Shown: in pieces, positions 54,929-63,165 of the stretch
How the letters are laid out: each line of letters begins with the position of its first letter
How positions within the stretch are numbered: the first letter of the stretch is position 1
NCBI GenBank assembly: GCA_003482455.1
Contig: DMYW01000026.1
Coordinates: 61,623-125,622, forward strand
Reading direction: 5' to 3'
DNA from: Rheinheimera sp.
GTDB lineage: Bacteria > Pseudomonadota > Gammaproteobacteria > Enterobacterales > Alteromonadaceae
Length of the DNA stretch: 64,000 nucleotides
Position numbers and translations under genes: made by a program
Notes under the pieces: generated by a model
Seen by the model: the letters and a program-made list of their open reading frames with translations, nothing else
Databases searched by the model: none
What the model was told of the DNA's origin: nothing

Positions 54929-55710
54929 GATCGGATCTCCAACTGGCGGCAACACCACAGCATTGCCACAAAACTACTTATTTGCACGGCGACCAAGGTT
55001 GGATCTGGGGTTGCTTCGTACCCCATTAGCGCATTCAAAAAATTGCCGTATTCCGATTTTTCATCGATCCACGCACTGCTATCCCACAACACCTCATGGG
55101 CATCTAACCAGCCAGTTTGCAGCCAAATTGCCACCGCAGCGGCACATTGCCGTGCCGCTAGCATCGATAACAACACCCAAGGCCAATAGCGCCACCAGCG
55201 CGCCCCTTCCAAAGCGGCCACATAGAGCAACACAGCCACGCTGCCACCGATGCCCGCACCTAGAGCCGAACCTAGCCATAAATTCGTATGTTCGGCTTGC
55301 GCATGAGGATACACCCACAAATACAACATCAAATTGTGCCCATGAATTCCGCACAAACACAGCAGCGCCAGTGCGCTCATCATGGCGCTACGTTGTAATG
55401 GATGGTGCGTAGCCTGCGGCATTGCAACGGACAAGCGCTGCGCATCAGAGCGCCAATAGACGGCCAGTGCCAGCAACAAGGCGCAACAGACGTACAACAA
55501 ACTGTAGATGATCTCTAATCCTTGGCCGTCAAACCATGCACTGATCACACGAAGTTGCGTCGACATCAACAGCACCAACAAGGCTCCACCACCAATGCCG
55601 ACACTGACAATTTTACGCTGCTGTGCCGGCCACACCGCCAGCAACACACTGAGCAGCAGCAATAACGGCAAGGTTTCACGTAGCCATAACACCACGGCGT
55701 TAATCAGCAT
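54925..55710 (-). CDS. FTR1-family permease-like protein with degenerate iron motifs
   Basis: 261 residues, seven hydrophobic segments. The layout is FTR1: an N-terminal LRETLPLLLLLSV where Ftr1p/EfeU has REGLE, and a C-terminal SALMGYEATPD that matches the LFGYRASPS region. The second REGxE is replaced by GIHGHN. Both iron-binding motifs of the family are thus lost or altered, so ordinary iron transport is uncertain; His residues could bind another metal. Overlaps the cupredoxin gene by 11 bases. Confidence 0.75.
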   Translation of the reverse strand: MLINAVVLWLRETLPLLLLLSVLLAVWPAQQRKIVSVGIGGGALLVLLMSTQLRVISAWFDGQGLEIIYSLLYVCCALLLALAVYWRSDAQRLSVAMPQATHHPLQRSAMMSALALLCLCGIHGHNLMLYLWVYPHAQAEHTNLWLGSALGAGIGGSVAVLLYVAALEGARWWRYWPWVLLSMLAARQCAAAVAIWLQTGWLDAHEVLWDSSAWIDEKSEYGNFLNALMGYEATPDPTLVAVQISSFVAMLWCCRQLEIRS

Positions 55711-56167
55711 CAGACACCTCGCTAGTCAGCGGATCAGGCGGTGTAGCTGTCTTCACCTCGCTCGAGGCAGGCGTTATTGCCGCCTGCTTTTGTGCAAACT
55801 GCTCAGGCGGCAGCGCAACAATCATGCCTCGCGCCGTATCAGGGTTGTACTCACCAGAAAATGCATATTCGCCAGGTTTGACCGGACCGATAAACACCAC
55901 GGCTTCACTTTGGCCAAGCACGACTTTTTCGCGATTTAAGGCAAAGCTTTCGAACTCTTCAGGACTGTCATCCAAATTAATCAGCCGTATCCGCACCTTT
56001 TCACCGGCAGGGATATACAAAGTCGACGGGCTGAATAAATGATGTTGTAGGGTTAAATCAAACTGCCGCAGCTCTGCCATACATGGCGTGGCGAATAGCC
56101 ATAACGCCCACAATAATCGGTTTATGCTACGCAGACGTGGGTGTGGAGTTATGAGCCGCTGCAGCAT
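55700..56167 (-). CDS. EfeO-like periplasmic cupredoxin
   Basis: 155 residues: signal peptide ending near PCMAE, then one cupredoxin domain with SPEEFESFALNREKVVLGQ and IGPVKPGEYAFSGEYNP, the pattern of the EfeO N-terminal domain and of FTR1 partner cupredoxins. No Cys ligand of a type 1 site, as usual in this branch. A Pro/Ala tail follows. ATG 56167 overlaps the TGA of the kinase gene. It is probably the periplasmic partner of the FTR1-like permease. Confidence 0.82.
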   Translation of the reverse strand: MLQRLITPHPRLRSINRLLWALWLFATPCMAELRQFDLTLQHHLFSPSTLYIPAGEKVRIRLINLDDSPEEFESFALNREKVVLGQSEAVVFIGPVKPGEYAFSGEYNPDTARGMIVALPPEQFAQKQAAITPASSEVKTATPPDPLTSEVSDAD

Positions 56168-57609
56168 CACACCTCCCGTGACTGTTGGGCTGCAGGCGAG
56201 CCATACGGCACTGCGGTCAGGTCGACTTGGCTAAAGGTGACGCTCTGCTGCAGCGGCAGGGCTACAGTTACCTGCAATCCACCAAGCACCGAGCGACCAA
56301 GTTGCAATTGTCCCTGATGCAAACGGGCTATTTCTTGGCAAATTGCTAAGCCCAAACCACTGCCTGTTTCGCTCTGCCGATCACCACCGACGCGGTAAAA
56401 CCGCTGGAACACTTTGTCATATTCGTCTGCGGCAATGCCTGGGCCTGAATCTGCAACCGTCAGCTGCACTGAGTCGTTGCCTATTTGCGAGAGCTGCAGT
56501 TGAATGGCGCCGCCCTCCGGCGTGTATTTATTAGCATTGCCAAGTAAGTTTCGCACTAATAAAGGCAAAGCAAAGGCGTCGCCCATCAACATGATGGAAT
56601 CATCGCCTATAAGTGATATATCTTGCTGTTTTTGTTCAAATTTAGGATACAGCTCGACGATCTGCGTGCGGCAGACTTCGGCTAGGTCGAGCGTTTGTAA
56701 ACGCGCGTGGAACTGTTCAGGGTTGGTCCGATTGAGCAGCAGAATTTGTTCAATCAAGTGACTCATCCGCTCAACCCCACCTTTTAATGCACTGAGCTCA
56801 TCAACCGGTAATTTAGCTTCCAGCCAGCGCTGCTCGGCATTAAATAACTGCACTTGCAGCACAGACAAAGGCGTTCTTAGTTCATGCGCAACATCGGCGG
56901 CAAAGCGTTTTTCGCGCTCAAACGCCAATCGCAGCCGAGCGAATAAGTGGTTCGTTGTATGCAGGACAGGTACAAGCTCCCGTGGCACAGTCCCCGTTTG
57001 CTGCAGGTTTGTGGCAGCTGTGGCTTCATCTAATGTCAGCGGCGATAAGTCATCCGCTTTTTTGGCGGAAAGTTGCTCGGCGAGCCGACGTAGTGGCTGC
57101 AAGCCACGACTGACCACCCACCAAATCAACAAGACCTGCAGCGGCAAGCTTAAAACCACAGGGTAGATGGATGCCAACACCACTTCGTCCGCAAGGTTTT
57201 GCCGGCCATGCAGTGGCTGCGCACTGATCACAGTAAGACCTGATGCTGCATCTTCGATCCGATAGGTGCGCCAACGCTGACCTAAAAAATTCTGTTCACT
57301 AAAGCCGCTCGCCACGTCGATTGGACGTGCCGGCGCACTGTGATTGCGATAAATCAGCTGACCATGCCGAAACACCTGCACGGCATTGAGCCCGCTTTGA
57401 TACACGTCGCTAGGTAACAAGGCAGGCGCTGCGCTCGGCGCTTCTTGATACAAATCTAGCAAGCTAGCCGCCAAGACTTGCAAGTCTTCGTCAAACATCC
57501 GCCCCGCTTGTTCACTGCTGTGGCGGTAGCCTTGCAGCGCCGCCAGAAAACTGGTCAGCGTTAACAGGGCGATCAGCACTGTGACCAAGTAGGAGCGGAT
57601 CGACCTCAT
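56167..57609 (-). CDS. Sensor histidine kinase (QseC/PmrB type)
   Basis: 480 residues. Two membrane helices (near 10-28 and 160-185) enclose a periplasmic sensor of about 130 residues. The His box is DVAHELRTPLSVLQ, N box NLLGNANKYTPEGG, and G boxes DSGPGIAADEYDKVFQRFY and GSGLGLAI. Phosphorylates the response regulator encoded upstream; overlap ATGA. The sensor has many Asp and Glu but no clear metal cluster; the signal is unknown, though neighbours suggest metal or redox. Confidence 0.93.
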   Translation of the reverse strand: MRSIRSYLVTVLIALLTLTSFLAALQGYRHSSEQAGRMFDEDLQVLAASLLDLYQEAPSAAPALLPSDVYQSGLNAVQVFRHGQLIYRNHSAPARPIDVASGFSEQNFLGQRWRTYRIEDAASGLTVISAQPLHGRQNLADEVVLASIYPVVLSLPLQVLLIWWVVSRGLQPLRRLAEQLSAKKADDLSPLTLDEATAATNLQQTGTVPRELVPVLHTTNHLFARLRLAFEREKRFAADVAHELRTPLSVLQVQLFNAEQRWLEAKLPVDELSALKGGVERMSHLIEQILLLNRTNPEQFHARLQTLDLAEVCRTQIVELYPKFEQKQQDISLIGDDSIMLMGDAFALPLLVRNLLGNANKYTPEGGAIQLQLSQIGNDSVQLTVADSGPGIAADEYDKVFQRFYRVGGDRQSETGSGLGLAICQEIARLHQGQLQLGRSVLGGLQVTVALPLQQSVTFSQVDLTAVPYGSPAAQQSREV

Positions 57610-58265
57610 GTCGCACTCACGCTATACCCCACCCCACGGATGGTTTTGATAAAATCTTTCGGCAGTTTTTTACGTAAGTTCGACACATGCACTTCAAGGG
57701 CATTGCTGGCAACTTCTTCGCCCCACGCATACAAACTAGCTTCCAATTGTTCGCGAGTTTTGATGCGGCCTGCGGATTCCATTAAGAGTTTCAACACGTT
57801 GTACTCGCGCCGCGCCAAACTTATCGCTTCGCCCGCCACCAACACTTGATGCGCCGCACTGTCGAGCACCACATCACCTAGGGTGATCAGGTGGCTACCT
57901 GCGGTGCCCAAACGACGTTCGATCACCCGCAAGCGAGCAAACAATTCAGGCAAAGCAAAAGGTTTGACTAGATAATCATCGGCGCCTAAATCAAGGCCTT
58001 TGCAACGTTCATCCAAGCCGTCACGGGCGGTTAAAATCAGTACAGGCAATTGGGTGTGTTTCAGGCGAATTTGCTTGAGCACGTCCAGACCGTCCATATC
58101 CGGTAAGCCTAAATCGAGCACCACAGTATCGCAATCACCGCTGCGCACGGCGGTGATCGCTTGTTTGCCACTGGCTAAGGCGTTGACGACAAATCCTTGC
58201 GCAGTCAAGGCTTGCACTAAGCCTGCGGACAACGCTTGATCATCTTCGACCAGCAAGATCCGCAT
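57606..58265 (-). CDS. OmpR-family response regulator
   Basis: 219 residues. Receiver domain with phospho-acceptor Asp in VVLDLGLPDMDG, Thr in ILTARD and Lys in VKPFALPELFAR, then an OmpR winged helix (VALSLARREYNVLKLL-type). QseB/PmrA-like. ATG 58265 (MRILLVEDD) is the usual start; the frame extends further without a site. Between cytochrome b562 (five bases upstream) and the kinase (4-base overlap), so it probably controls its own six-gene unit. Confidence 0.93.
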   Translation of the reverse strand: MRILLVEDDQALSAGLVQALTAQGFVVNALASGKQAITAVRSGDCDTVVLDLGLPDMDGLDVLKQIRLKHTQLPVLILTARDGLDERCKGLDLGADDYLVKPFALPELFARLRVIERRLGTAGSHLITLGDVVLDSAAHQVLVAGEAISLARREYNVLKLLMESAGRIKTREQLEASLYAWGEEVASNALEVHVSNLRKKLPKDFIKTIRGVGYSVSAT

Positions 58266-58270
58266 GACGC

Positions 58271-58714
58271 TTACTCTTCGTCGCTGGGACCAAAAAACAG
58301 TTCCCAAATCGATGGGCTACGTTTTTTGTGATATTCCTTTTTCAGCATATCGACTTGTTGCATGGCCGTTTTTGCTTCCGCCAATTTGTTGTCAGCTAAC
58401 AAACTTTGCACTGTGGTTAATTGATTGGCGACCTTGGTCAAGCCTTCTTGAAACTCTGTTTGTTTGTCAGACGAGAATTTATAGGCTTGAATGGCCGAAA
58501 GCTCCGCTTGCATTTTGCTGATATGCCCAGCTGCTTTGGTCGCTTCTGTGGCTTGCATGGCCTGTTTTAATTGGAATGACAATTCTTTCATGCTGGCTTC
58601 GAGATCATCCGTCGCCTGCACCGCTGCGGTTGCTTGTTGCGCCTGAACCGGTGATACAGTTGCCACCGTTACAGCAGAGCCCAGCAGCACTGCCATTAAC
58701 CACATCGCTTTCAT
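58271..58714 (-). CDS. cybC: Periplasmic cytochrome b562 family protein
   Basis: 147 residues: signal peptide (ends near PVQAQQ), then four helices that follow E. coli cytochrome b562, DDLEASMKELSFQLKQAM with the Met axial ligand and KKEYHKKRSP with the His ligand. Both heme ligands are therefore present. A C-terminal extension SIWELFFGPSDEE is not in E. coli CybC. ATG 58714 has GGGGA six bases before it. First gene of the six-gene unit with a two-component system, which is unusual. Confidence 0.85.
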   Translation of the reverse strand: MKAMWLMAVLLGSAVTVATVSPVQAQQATAAVQATDDLEASMKELSFQLKQAMQATEATKAAGHISKMQAELSAIQAYKFSSDKQTEFQEGLTKVANQLTTVQSLLADNKLAEAKTAMQQVDMLKKEYHKKRSPSIWELFFGPSDEE

Positions 58715-59074
58715 ATAGTTCCCCAAAAAGAATACGAATTCACATCGTTGTCGAGTGTACCACAGCTTTGGCCGGCTTCAGCGCGGCTTTTTGCCGCGAA
58801 CCGCCGCCAGATTGGCGAATTTTTCATGTGAATTTATAGCGTTACACAGCGACATCACGCAGCAATACCTTGACCTCGATAGTGACTGCACTAACAACCG
58901 GCAGTAAGTGGCGCTGCCGGCCGGTGCAAGCGGCCGCAGTAGCCAGACAGCTGCACCATTCGTTGCTGGAAAACTTTGCGCCGGATCAGCGCAAGCGCTC
59001 AAGCATGTTGCCATGCCAAATGCCATTGGCTAGACTACCGCGTCTTTATTTTCTTACTAACGAGGAGCGAAGCC
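58715..59074. other. Spacer between cybC and yebC
   Basis: 360 bases between divergent genes. It should hold promoters of both. I find no convincing boxes, repeat or small gene; the GCC-rich 58900-58950 stretch is not structured in an obvious way. Confidence 0.4.
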
Positions 59075-59785
59075 ATGGGCGCTCAATGGAAATCCAAACA
59101 CAAGGCCGACACTGCGGCCGCCAAAGGTAAACTCTTCACCAAGCTGGCCAAAGAAGTGATGGTCGCTGCGCGTAACGGTGCCGACCCATCGATGAACTCC
59201 AAACTGCGGATGGCGGTCGAAGCAGCGCGTAAAGCGTCAATGCCAAAAGACACGTTAGAACGTGCCATCAAAAAAGGCGCCGGTTTACTCGATGGTCCAG
59301 TTAACTACGAATACATTGTCTATGAAGGTTTTGCCCCGCACCAAGTGCCGGTGATTGTGGAATGTTTGACCGACAACAAAAACCGTTCAGCGCAAAGCGT
59401 GCGCGTGTTGTTCCGTAAAGGCCAACTGGGTTCTTCAGGTTCAGTGTCGTGGGATTTCAAACGCTTAGGTCAAATTGACGCATCACCTGCCACTGCAGAC
59501 GCCGATGTGGAAATGGCCGCAATCGAAGCCGGTGCACAAGATTTTGAAGCAGGTGAAGATGGCGATTTTATTTTCTACACCGAGCTGACAGATTTAGACG
59601 CGGTAGCCAAAGCCCTACCAGAGTATGGTTTTACCGTGTCTGCCGCCAAATTAATCTACAAACCAAACAACCCAGTCAGCATGTCCACCTTAACTGACGA
59701 GCAACGTGCGGAAGTAGAAAGCTTCTTAGAAGCCATCGAAAACGATGACGACGTGCAAGAAATTTACACAGGTTTAGCGGACTAA
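59075..59785 (+). CDS. YebC/PmpR family regulator
   Basis: 236 residues, MGAQWKSKHKADTAAAKGKLF and YEGFAPHQVPVIVECLTDNKNR are typical of YebC-type proteins, reported as DNA-binding regulators or as translation factors for poly-proline. The first residues differ from E. coli YebC (MAGHSKW), so it belongs to the YeeN-like branch. ATG 59075 with GAGGAG seven bases upstream; the frame from 58976 has no site. A strong terminator follows. Confidence 0.9.
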   Translation: MGAQWKSKHKADTAAAKGKLFTKLAKEVMVAARNGADPSMNSKLRMAVEAARKASMPKDTLERAIKKGAGLLDGPVNYEYIVYEGFAPHQVPVIVECLTDNKNRSAQSVRVLFRKGQLGSSGSVSWDFKRLGQIDASPATADADVEMAAIEAGAQDFEAGEDGDFIFYTELTDLDAVAKALPEYGFTVSAAKLIYKPNNPVSMSTLTDEQRAEVESFLEAIENDDDVQEIYTGLAD

Positions 59786-59810
59786 GGTTTGTCGTGCAAA
59801 ACGCAATAGA

Positions 59811-59840
59811 AAATGCCAGTCACTGACTGGCATTTTTTTT
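59811..59840 (+). terminator. Terminator of the YebC-type gene
   Basis: ATGCCAGTCA-C-TGACTGGCAT with outer A-T pairs and eight T after it. The arms match those of the tpx terminator at 46-74. Confidence 0.88.
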
Positions 59841-59919
59841 ACTTCTGTCAAACGATTCAGTCACTGCCGTTGGCTGGTATGTTTTAGCGCACTAACAATC
59901 GCCTTGCACTGGAAGCTTT

Positions 59920-60330
59920 TTACCGTACTAGCAGCTGCCGTCGCTGGGCATGGGCGCGCAGGCCGTGCGTCAATAACAACACAATCAGTAGCACCGAATA
60001 TTCACAACCGTTACGCCCAGCTCCCACCACAAACCAACCTTCTGGCGCATGCACGAGCACAATACCCGTGAGGTAAATGCCGCTAAACACAAGGCTAAGT
60101 GGCAGCAAATACTTGCCAAGCGCCCACAGCACAGTGCCGATGATTTCAATAGCCGTGATGGCCCCTGCTAGCCAGGTTCCCATACCTTCAGGCAACCCAA
60201 GCGTGGCATCTAAATAGCCACCAAACAGCGGTACGCCACCGTTTAACCAACGGGTCCAGCCGTGCGCGGCAAGCAAACCGGCTAACGTCAGACGTTGTAA
60301 CAGAAAAAAACAGTCATTGGTGACGCGCAT
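59920..60330 (-). CDS. DoxX family membrane protein
   Basis: 136 residues, four membrane helices; LAAHGWTRWLNGGVPLFGGYL is the start of the DoxX motif. AAGGA seven bases before the ATG. Second DoxX in the window; not in a unit with others. Confidence 0.85.
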   Translation of the reverse strand: MRVTNDCFFLLQRLTLAGLLAAHGWTRWLNGGVPLFGGYLDATLGLPEGMGTWLAGAITAIEIIGTVLWALGKYLLPLSLVFSGIYLTGIVLVHAPEGWFVVGAGRNGCEYSVLLIVLLLTHGLRAHAQRRQLLVR

Positions 60331-60672
60331 GTCACGATCCTTGTTTGGTTAAATGGCCGCACCAGAGGTAAAGCAAAGATGCAGTAGTTTTTTACATTAC
60401 TGCAACAGGCCAAGCTACTGCAAGCGCAGCTAATCATTAAAGACACTGCACGTTACCAAACTCTGGCAAGCCATAATTGCTGCAGCCTGCCTTATTCGCC
60501 ATCGCGACGACAGAGCCAGCAACCGCTGCGATGTCTGCTCAAGCCACACAGAAAAACCTATGTGCAACAGGCGTAGGTTGCGGATACCCGACAACGCCGC
60601 TGCACTCATGTTGCCGCAGAAAATAAGCGCTGAGTTGGCCACTTGCTGCAGTTTATTTCTCGCCTATTGGCT
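60331..60672. other. Gene-free spacer before the nitroreductase
   Basis: 342 bases with promoter for doxX but no convincing gene. A 70-codon frame on the minus strand (60430-60642) lacks a ribosome site and family. Nothing else noted. Confidence 0.4.
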
Positions 60673-61353
60673 TTACTCGAGCACAGTGCAAATTTGTTCG
60701 AATGGCTTTTTCTTTAACGCATGTGCCGGCACAGTCGCATCTTCGGCTGGGTACCCCACCACCAGCAGCATGTAAGGCCGGTCGTTATCATTGTCGCGGT
60801 CACAAATTTTGCTTAAAAAACTCATAGGTTTTGGCGTGTGGGTCAGGCTGACTAGACCGACTTGGTGACAGGCTTGGATTAAAAAGCCGGTGGCGATGCC
60901 AACCGATTCATGCACATAGTAGTTCGTGTCGGTGTCGTTGTTCTGTAGGCCGCCGCGTTTTTGCGAGAAGATCACAATCAGCCAAGGCGCTGTTTCTAGA
61001 TAAGGTTTTTGCGCGTTGGTGCCAAGTGGCTTGAGCGCATCCAGCCATTCGTCCCCAGCGCGACCATTGTAAAAGCCGGCTTCTTGCAATTCGGCCTCTT
61101 CACGAATGCGTTTTTTAATCCGTGGGTCACTAATGGCTACAAAATGCCAAGGTTGATGATTAGCGCCACTTGGCGCACTGGCCGCGATCTGAATCAGCTG
61201 CTGGATGATTTCGCGCGGCACTGGCCGGTCAGAAAAACTACGAATGGTGTGGCGCTGCTGCATCAGCGCGAGGTGCGAGTTGGCGCGTTGTTGTAATTCA
61301 GCCTCAGTCGGCGCTTGGTAATCAGTCAGCGGAAAATGTTGTTCGTGGTCCAT
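60673..61353 (-). CDS. Nitroreductase family oxidoreductase
   Basis: 226 residues, FMN-binding; RHTIRSFSDRPVP near 32, APSGANHQPWHFVAISD near 62, and the C-terminal VVGYPAEDATVPAHALKKKP resemble the BluB/iodotyrosine deiodinase-like branch. Cytoplasmic, reduces nitro compounds or quinones, or similar. ATG 61353 chosen over the frame to 61452 because GAGG lies eight bases before. Confidence 0.9.
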   Translation of the reverse strand: MDHEQHFPLTDYQAPTEAELQQRANSHLALMQQRHTIRSFSDRPVPREIIQQLIQIAASAPSGANHQPWHFVAISDPRIKKRIREEAELQEAGFYNGRAGDEWLDALKPLGTNAQKPYLETAPWLIVIFSQKRGGLQNNDTDTNYYVHESVGIATGFLIQACHQVGLVSLTHTPKPMSFLSKICDRDNDNDRPYMLLVVGYPAEDATVPAHALKKKPFEQICTVLE

Positions 61354-61565
61354 CGTGTTGCCTCGGTTACGCCGATTAGCGTATATGCATGGTTGCGAAT
61401 GAATGTTACATCCATGTAAACACACTTCAGTTGCTGCAAGAAATCCGACCAACCAAGCTGGCGCGCGTGCCGATGCAGGTTACAATGCCGGCAGCAGCGG
61501 TTGGCTCGGCCCATTAGCAACCAAGCTGCTAAGCAGCCGATTTTTTAACCATCACGGAGTTCCGT

Positions 61566-62078
61566 ATGCCCATTGTTGCCGTTGCATCAGCCAATCCAGC
61601 AAAAATTAACGCGGTGCGCGCCGCGTTTGCCGAAGCCTTTACCGGCATGGATGTTCAGGTAGACGGCTTTGCTACTGAATCAGGCGTGGCGGCGCAGCCG
61701 ATGAGTTCGAGCGAAACCTTGCAAGGCGCCCGCAATCGCTTAGCCGACTTACAACAACGCCAGCAGGCGGACTTTTATGTGGCGATCGAAGCCGGACTAG
61801 ACCAAGGCATGACGTTTGCTTGGATGCTGGTGAGCGACGGCAAGAAAACTGGCCAAGCCCGATCTGCCAGCTTGATGTTGCCAGATGCTGTGGTGCAGCA
61901 GCTCGAGCAAGGCCAAGAACTCGGTGATGTGATGGACGCCTTGTTTGGCACGCAAAACATCAAACAAGCAGGCGGTGCCATTGGCCTGTTAACCCAACAC
62001 AAACTCAGTCGCAGCAGTGTCTACCATCAAGCATTATTGCTAGCGCTGATCCCATTTTTATCGCCCGAGTGGTTTTAA
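61566..62078 (+). CDS. yjjX: Inosine/xanthosine triphosphatase YjjX
   Basis: 170 residues. VAVASANPAKINAVRAAF at the start, then SGVAAQPMSSSETLQGARNRL and EAGLDQGMTFAWMLV give the ITPase fold seen in YjjX, which hydrolyses ITP/XTP to guard nucleotide pools. CGGAG seven bases before the ATG. Single gene. Confidence 0.93.
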   Translation: MPIVAVASANPAKINAVRAAFAEAFTGMDVQVDGFATESGVAAQPMSSSETLQGARNRLADLQQRQQADFYVAIEAGLDQGMTFAWMLVSDGKKTGQARSASLMLPDAVVQQLEQGQELGDVMDALFGTQNIKQAGGAIGLLTQHKLSRSSVYHQALLLALIPFLSPEWF

Positions 62079-62272
62079 CGGTTAACACGTGAGCACGGGT
62101 GATAGCGAATCAGCAGGCCTTTGTTGCCACTGCCGCTTTACATTCAGAAACAATTCCACGGCACATCTGCCTTATGACAGACTTGCATCTGCCCTTGCCC
62201 TTTGGTGCATACTGAGCCCATCACCTCAGGCCGTGTGGCCACTCTTTTGATAAACCTCGACACGGAGCTTTT

Positions 62273-63061
62273 ATGCGCAGTCATGAAATTGATTACAAAA
62301 TCATTGGCACTAGCATGCAAATGGTTGAAATTGAATTAGATCCAAGTGAAACCGTCATCGCCGAAGCCGGCGCCATGAACTACATGGAACAAGACATTCG
62401 TTTTGAAACCAAAATGGGTGATGGCTCGGAGCCGGACCGCGGTTTGTTTGGCAAGTTACTCAGCGCTGGCAAACGCGTGCTGACCGGTGAATCCTTGTTT
62501 ATGACCCACTTCACCAACCAAGGCAGCCGCAAAAGCCGCGTCACCTTCGCCGCGCCTTACCCAGGCTGCATTATTCCGATGGATTTATCGCAATTAGGCG
62601 GCCAAATCATCGTACAAAAAGATGCGTTTTTATGCGCCGCGCTTGGCACCAAAGTCGACATCGCCTTTAACCGCAAACTCGGCGCCGGCTTTTTTGGTGG
62701 CGAAGGTTTTATTTTAGAGCGCTTAACCGGCGATGGCTTGGCGTTTGTGCACGCCGGCGGCACTGTGATTGAACGCGAACTCAACGGCGAAACCTTGCGC
62801 CTCGATACCGGTTGTTTAGTGGCAATGGCCGGCGATATCGATTACGACATCGAGATGGCGCCAAGCTTAAAATCGGCGTTTTTTGGCGGCGAAGGTTTGT
62901 TTTTAGCCACGGTGCGCGGCCATGGTAAAGTCTGGATCCAAAGTATGCCGTTTAGTCGTTTGGCCGATCGGATCATCGAGCACGCGCCATCAATGGGTGG
63001 CTCTAGCCAAGGTGAAGGCTCGGTGCTGGGCGGTTTAGGCCGTTTAATCGACGGACGCTGA
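62273..63061 (+). CDS. AIM24/TIGR00266 family protein
   Basis: 262 residues with the repeated Gly-rich beta pattern of the family: EAGAMNYMEQDI, GKLLSAGKRVLTGESLFMTHF, and GGEGFILERLTGDG. Cytoplasmic, function unknown. GGAGC is before the ATG. Converges with the binding-protein gene at 63166 with a strong terminator between. Confidence 0.9.
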   Translation: MRSHEIDYKIIGTSMQMVEIELDPSETVIAEAGAMNYMEQDIRFETKMGDGSEPDRGLFGKLLSAGKRVLTGESLFMTHFTNQGSRKSRVTFAAPYPGCIIPMDLSQLGGQIIVQKDAFLCAALGTKVDIAFNRKLGAGFFGGEGFILERLTGDGLAFVHAGGTVIERELNGETLRLDTGCLVAMAGDIDYDIEMAPSLKSAFFGGEGLFLATVRGHGKVWIQSMPFSRLADRIIEHAPSMGGSSQGEGSVLGGLGRLIDGR

Positions 63062-63116
63062 GGCGCTAACACTTGCGTTAACCTTGTCTCTTGCTGTGAG
63101 ATTGTAAACTTGTATC

Positions 63117-63139
63117 AGGCCGCCACCGCGGCCTTTTTT
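63117..63139 (+). terminator. Terminator of the AIM24-type gene
   Basis: AGGCCGC-CACC-GCGGCCT followed by TTTTTT, 56 bases past the stop codon. Confidence 0.9.
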
Positions 63140-63165
63140 ACGCCAACTTTCGGCGGTAGGGGCGC

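Noticed and set aside
54461..55189. Plus-strand 242-codon frame
   Set aside because: Antisense to the FTR1-like and barrel genes, whose signal peptide, motifs and overlaps are clear.
60430..60642. Minus-strand 70-codon frame
   Set aside because: No ribosome site, no family and unusual composition; likely chance.
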